Below are positions 4,892 to 7,622 of a DNA stretch of 7,622 nt, in pieces. The position numbers were made by a program, and so were the translations under genes. Position 1 is the first letter of the stretch; the number at the start of each line of letters is the position of its first letter. Source of the stretch: Xanthobacteraceae bacterium (GTDB lineage Bacteria; Pseudomonadota; Alphaproteobacteria; Rhizobiales; Xanthobacteraceae); NCBI GenBank assembly GCA_030040825.1, contig JASHSY010000239.1, forward strand, positions 1 to 7,622, written 5' to 3'. Under the pieces are notes generated by a model. That model saw nothing but the letters and a program-made list of their open reading frames with translations. It was not told the origin of the DNA and did not search any database.

Positions 4892-5392
4892 ATGCTCACA
4901 CGCCGACATTTTCTCTACGCTGGCGCTGCCGTGGGTGCGCTTTCATTCCTTCGGCTGAATTGGCCGCAGGCGGCCAAGGCCGAGAAGACCTACGCGGTCA
5001 CCCATACCGACGAAGAGTGGAAGAAGATGCTCTCGCCCGACGCCTACCAGGTCCTGCGGCACGAGGGCACCGAGCGGCCGTTCACCAGTCCGCTCCTGCA
5101 CGAGCATCGCGCCGGCACGTTCGCCTGCGACGGCTGCGATCTGCCGCTCTACTCGTCGAAGACCAAATACGACAGCGGCACCGGCTGGCCGAGCTTCTGG
5201 GCGCCGCTCGACAACGCGGTCGATGAAACCAGGGACACCACATTCGGGATGGTTCGCACCGCGATTTCGTGCCGGCGCTGCGGCGGACACCTCGGCCACG
5301 TCTTCAATGACGGGCCGAAGCCGACCGGCTTGCGCTACTGCATGAACGGCGTGGCGCTGAAATTCATCCCGGCAACGCCGAGTTCGAGCTAA
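4892..5392 (+). CDS. msrB: Peptide-methionine (R)-S-oxide reductase MsrB, Tat-exported
   Basis: MsrB reduces the R form of methionine sulfoxide in oxidised proteins. The 166-aa protein starts with a Tat signal: TRRHFLY (residues 3-9), a hydrophobic stretch to about 22 and a likely cut after AAKA (27-30). It should therefore act in the periplasm. The MsrB fold follows: zinc ligands CDGC (79-82) and CRRC (127-130), GWPSF (98-102), GHLGHVF (132-138) and the catalytic RYCMNG with Cys150. There are exactly five Cys: four bind zinc and one is catalytic. The usual resolving Cys in SGCGWPSF is Thr97 here, so this is a one-Cys type that needs an external reductant. The start at ATG 4892 is fixed by GGAGGA (4880-4885) 6 nt upstream and by the signal peptide; the longer open frame upstream is not meaningful. 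The stop overlaps that of the convergent gene by 4 nt. Confidence 0.95.
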   Translation: MLTRRHFLYAGAAVGALSFLRLNWPQAAKAEKTYAVTHTDEEWKKMLSPDAYQVLRHEGTERPFTSPLLHEHRAGTFACDGCDLPLYSSKTKYDSGTGWPSFWAPLDNAVDETRDTTFGMVRTAISCRRCGGHLGHVFNDGPKPTGLRYCMNGVALKFIPATPSSS

Positions 5393-6651
5393 CCGCTTTT
5401 AATCTGTGCGTAGAGGCCGCGTTCGTAGGCGTGGTAGAGCCGCAGCGCGCGCTGATCGGCAAACGGCATCACCTGCGTCATGAAAACCGCGGCGACGTGC
5501 CGGACCGGATCGATCCAGTAATAGGTGTTGTAAAGCCCGCCCCAAGTCATGCTGCCGGCCCCGCGGCCGCCGGCAATCGCCTGCATGGTGAGCATGTGGC
5601 CCAGGCCCCACTTGCAGGTAACACCGGGAAACAAGTCGACGTCGTTTGAGAATGCCGGCGAGGTTGTGTGCAGCACACCGACTTCAATGTCGCCGATCTG
5701 GTTGCGGCCCATCATCGCCACGGTCTCCGGCCGCAGGATGCGCACGCCGGCTAGCGCCCCGCCATGCATCAGCATGCGGAGGAAAGTCAGATAATCGGGC
5801 GCGGTCGAATAAATCCCGCCGCCGCCGGTGAAGGTTGCATACGGGTGCGGTCGTTCCGGCGCCAGCGCCTTCAGCGAGCCCTCCGCCTCGCGCCGGTGCG
5901 CGCTGGCTTCCCGCGCGCGTTGCTCGGGCGTGATCGTGAAGCCGGTGTCGTTCATGCCGAGCGGAGCGAGGATGTAGTTGCGAAAATACGCGCCGACCGA
6001 TACGCCGCTCACACGTTCGATGATCTTGCCGACCCAATTGATATTTGGTCCGTATTGCCAGCGCGTGCCGGGATCGAACATCAGCGGCGTATGCGGCAGC
6101 TTGCTTCTGACCGCCGCCGGCATTTTGCCGAGCGTCTCGAAATAGCGAAGCGCTTTGGCATCCCACAATCGGTAACTGAAGCCGGCGGTATGCGTGAGGA
6201 GCTGTCGCAGCGTAATCGCCGATTTCGCCGGACGTAATTGCGGAACGCCCTTGGCGTCAAATCCGTCGAGTACCTGCGGCTCGTTGAGCGCCGTCTCGAT
6301 CGCGGGCACCGGCGCGTCGAGCGAAAGTTTGCCTTGCTCGACCAGTTGCAAGGCGGCAACCGAAGTGATCGCCTTGACCATCGAGGCGATACGAAAAACC
6401 GTGTCACGCGTCATCGCTGGCCCGTCGGGAAGCCGGCGCTGGCCGAAAATACCGTCATAGACGATGCCATTGTCGGTCGCCGCTAGCGCGACGATTCCGG
6501 GCACATCGCCGGCTCGCACCGCAGCCCGCAGCACCGAATCGATATTGCCTGCTAACGGCGCGCCGCGAGTCCACGTTGCACCGAGATAACTAGCCGCGGT
6601 CAGTGTCGCGGTCGCTTTGAGGACCTTGCGGCGATCGGGCTTGTGAATCAT
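5389..6651 (-). CDS. Serine beta-lactamase-fold hydrolase (class C / family VIII esterase-like), Tat-exported
   Basis: The 420-aa protein belongs to the beta-lactamase/DD-peptidase/esterase superfamily. A Tat signal, DRRKVLKATATLTAASYLGA, covers residues 6-25. The catalytic SMVK gives Ser90 and Lys93, followed by LLTHTAG at 151-157. WQYGPNINW supplies Tyr200 as the second catalytic motif. WGG near 370-372 stands where class C enzymes have KTG. The Ser-Tyr spacing of 110 and the WGG motif fit EstB-like family VIII esterases better than true AmpC enzymes, so an ester or peptide-like substrate is more likely than resistance, though this is inference. The ATG (complement of 6649-6651) has AAGGA (complement of 6659-6663) 7 nt upstream. 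The gene is convergent with msrB, with a 4-nt overlap of the stops, and divergent from the GGT-family gene. Confidence 0.92.
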   Translation of the reverse strand: MIHKPDRRKVLKATATLTAASYLGATWTRGAPLAGNIDSVLRAAVRAGDVPGIVALAATDNGIVYDGIFGQRRLPDGPAMTRDTVFRIASMVKAITSVAALQLVEQGKLSLDAPVPAIETALNEPQVLDGFDAKGVPQLRPAKSAITLRQLLTHTAGFSYRLWDAKALRYFETLGKMPAAVRSKLPHTPLMFDPGTRWQYGPNINWVGKIIERVSGVSVGAYFRNYILAPLGMNDTGFTITPEQRAREASAHRREAEGSLKALAPERPHPYATFTGGGGIYSTAPDYLTFLRMLMHGGALAGVRILRPETVAMMGRNQIGDIEVGVLHTTSPAFSNDVDLFPGVTCKWGLGHMLTMQAIAGGRGAGSMTWGGLYNTYYWIDPVRHVAAVFMTQVMPFADQRALRLYHAYERGLYAQIKSG

Positions 6652-6673
6652 GCCATCGTCCTTGCGGCTTCGA

Positions 6674-6723
6674 TCGGGCTACCCGACCGCCCCCGGATTT
6701 CACCAACGCATAATCCGGGCTAC
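6674..6723. repeat. GTAGCCCGGAT-type palindromic element in the divergent promoter region
   Basis: CCCGGATT (6692-6699) pairs with AATCCGGG (6712-6719) around a 12-nt loop. TCGGG (6674-6678) pairs with CCCGA (6682-6686). CGGGCTAC occurs twice, at 6675-6682 and 6716-6723. Read on the minus strand this gives GTAGCCCGGATTATGCG and then AATCCGGGGG, close to a repeat I know from Bradyrhizobium and relatives. It fills most of the 80 nt between two divergent start codons, so promoters for both genes must overlap it or lie inside the genes. Confidence 0.7.
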
Positions 6724-6731
6724 ACAACGCC

Positions 6732-7622
6732 ATGAGCGTCATCAATCCAAATCCGTTCACCACGCGGCCCGAGATCGAGGGGACGTTCGGCGTGGTCGCC
6801 TCGACGCACTGGATCGCGACCGCTGTCGGCATGGCGGCGCTGGAGAAAGGCGGCAACGCCTTCGATGCCGCGGTGGCGACCGCGTTCACCCTGCAAGTGG
6901 TCGAGCCCCATCTCAACGGCCCAGGCGGCGACGTGCCGGTCATCGTTTACGACGTCAAGCGCGGCAAGCCGGACGTCATCTGCGGACAAGGACCCGCGCC
7001 GGCCGGCGCCACCATCGCGCATTACCGCCGCGAAGGCCTCGATCTGGTACCCGGCACCGGCCTCCTCGCCGCCTGCGTGCCTGGCACATTCGAGACCTGG
7101 ATGCTGATCCTGCGCGACTACGGCACGTTGCCGCTGCGCGAGGTGCTGACGCCGGCGCTCGGCTACGCGCAGCACGGCCATCCACTGGTCGAGCGGGCGA
7201 GCGCCACCATTGCCACCGTAGCCGACCTTTTTCGCCGTCATTGGCCGACGTCGGCGGCGGTGTATTTGCCCAACGGCAACGTGCCGGCGACCGGCACATT
7301 GTTCTCGAATCCGACGCTGGCGGCGACCTACGCGCGCATTCTCAAAGAGGCCGAAAGCGCCGGCGGCGACCGCGTCGCGCAAATCGAGCGCGCCCGCCGG
7401 TCTTGGTCGCAGGGGTTTGTCGCGCAGGCAATCGATCGTTTCTGCCGGACGCAAGAGGTTTTGGATACCAGCGGAGAACGGCATCGCGGCGTGCTGGCTG
7501 GCAGCGACATGGCGCGCTGGACGCCGCGCGTGGAGGCGCCGCTGACTTACGACTACGGCCGCTTCACCGTATGCAAGACCGGGCCGTGGGGACAGGGCCC
7601 GGTCATGCTGCAGCAGCTCGCG
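6732..7622 (+). CDS. Gamma-glutamyltransferase-family protein, N-terminal half (runs off right edge)
   Basis: The frame is open for 297 codons from ATG 6732 to the window end. An in-frame TAA at 6711-6713 blocks any earlier start. The N terminus carries the Ntn-hydrolase GGT signature: VVASTHWIATAVGMAALEKG (residues 21-40), then GGNAFDAAVATAFTLQVVEP (40-59), NGPGGD (62-67) and VPGTFETW (116-123). Known members self-cleave at a Thr that begins the small subunit, but that part lies beyond the window, so activity cannot be judged. No signal peptide is visible, so a cytoplasmic location is likely, unlike periplasmic E. coli GGT. The region matching the E. coli substrate-binding Arg114 (REMAP) reads QGPAP here, so the Arg seems absent and the substrate may not be a gamma-glutamyl compound. 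There is no clear Shine-Dalgarno sequence. A minus-strand open frame opposite is a shadow. Confidence 0.92.
   Translation, partial: MSVINPNPFTTRPEIEGTFGVVASTHWIATAVGMAALEKGGNAFDAAVATAFTLQVVEPHLNGPGGDVPVIVYDVKRGKPDVICGQGPAPAGATIAHYRREGLDLVPGTGLLAACVPGTFETWMLILRDYGTLPLREVLTPALGYAQHGHPLVERASATIATVADLFRRHWPTSAAVYLPNGNVPATGTLFSNPTLAATYARILKEAESAGGDRVAQIERARRSWSQGFVAQAIDRFCRTQEVLDTSGERHRGVLAGSDMARWTPRVEAPLTYDYGRFTVCKTGPWGQGPVMLQQLA

Noticed and set aside
5389..6651. True AmpC-type antibiotic resistance gene
   Set aside because: SxxK is present, but the WGG in place of KTG and the Ser-Tyr spacing fit family VIII esterase-like enzymes better.
6720..7484. Minus-strand open frame of 254 codons opposite the right-edge gene
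   Set aside because: The plus strand is open from 6732 to the window end and shows the gamma-glutamyltransferase signature, while the minus frame shows nothing recognisable.

Overview
The window looks like a piece of the chromosome of a high-GC alphaproteobacterium of the order Hyphomicrobiales (Rhizobiales), probably near Bradyrhizobium, Rhodopseudomonas or Pseudolabrys. Three things point there. The order carB - greA - trxB - LysR is typical of that group as I remember it. The predicted proteins read like that group. The gaps between genes carry palindromic repeats typical of those genomes: a CCTCTCCCC hairpin pair, a GAGCATGATC hairpin and a GTAGCCCGGAT-type element. No database search was possible.

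Layout, left to right. (1) The 3' quarter of carB, the large subunit of carbamoyl-phosphate synthase, enters from the left edge and ends at 804, followed by a probable terminator. (2) A 338-nt gap holds three successive related long inverted repeats and leads into greA (1143-1616), which ends in a perfect terminator hairpin. (3) trxB (thioredoxin reductase) starts at a GTG after 326 nt with little in it. (4) A REP/RIME-like repeat separates trxB from a LysR-type regulator, and the last hairpin of the repeat contains the regulator's apparent ribosome binding site. (5) The 246-nt gap after the regulator ends in four closely packed stem-loops, the last a textbook terminator. It may encode a small RNA or a structured leader. 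(6) A conserved-looking uncharacterised protein of 169 aa, rich in Cys and Trp, starts 26 nt after the terminator T-run. (7) msrB encodes a Tat-exported methionine-R-sulfoxide reductase. It meets, tail to tail with a 4-nt overlap, a minus-strand gene for a Tat-exported serine beta-lactamase/esterase-like enzyme. (8) Divergent from that gene, across 80 nt occupied by another palindromic repeat, is the 5' half of a gamma-glutamyltransferase-family gene that runs off the right edge.

How the genes relate. carB (pyrimidine and arginine precursor supply), greA (rescue of stalled RNA polymerase) and trxB (thiol reduction) are housekeeping genes and form no obvious single pathway. trxB and msrB both belong to redox repair, but MsrB appears to be periplasmic and to lack a resolving cysteine, so TrxB/Trx cannot be assumed to be its direct reductant. 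I see no phage, transposase, CRISPR, tRNA or rRNA, and no obvious multi-gene novel system. The most interesting material is in the intergenic regions: the hairpin cluster before greA and the structured RNA candidate at about 4032-4172.
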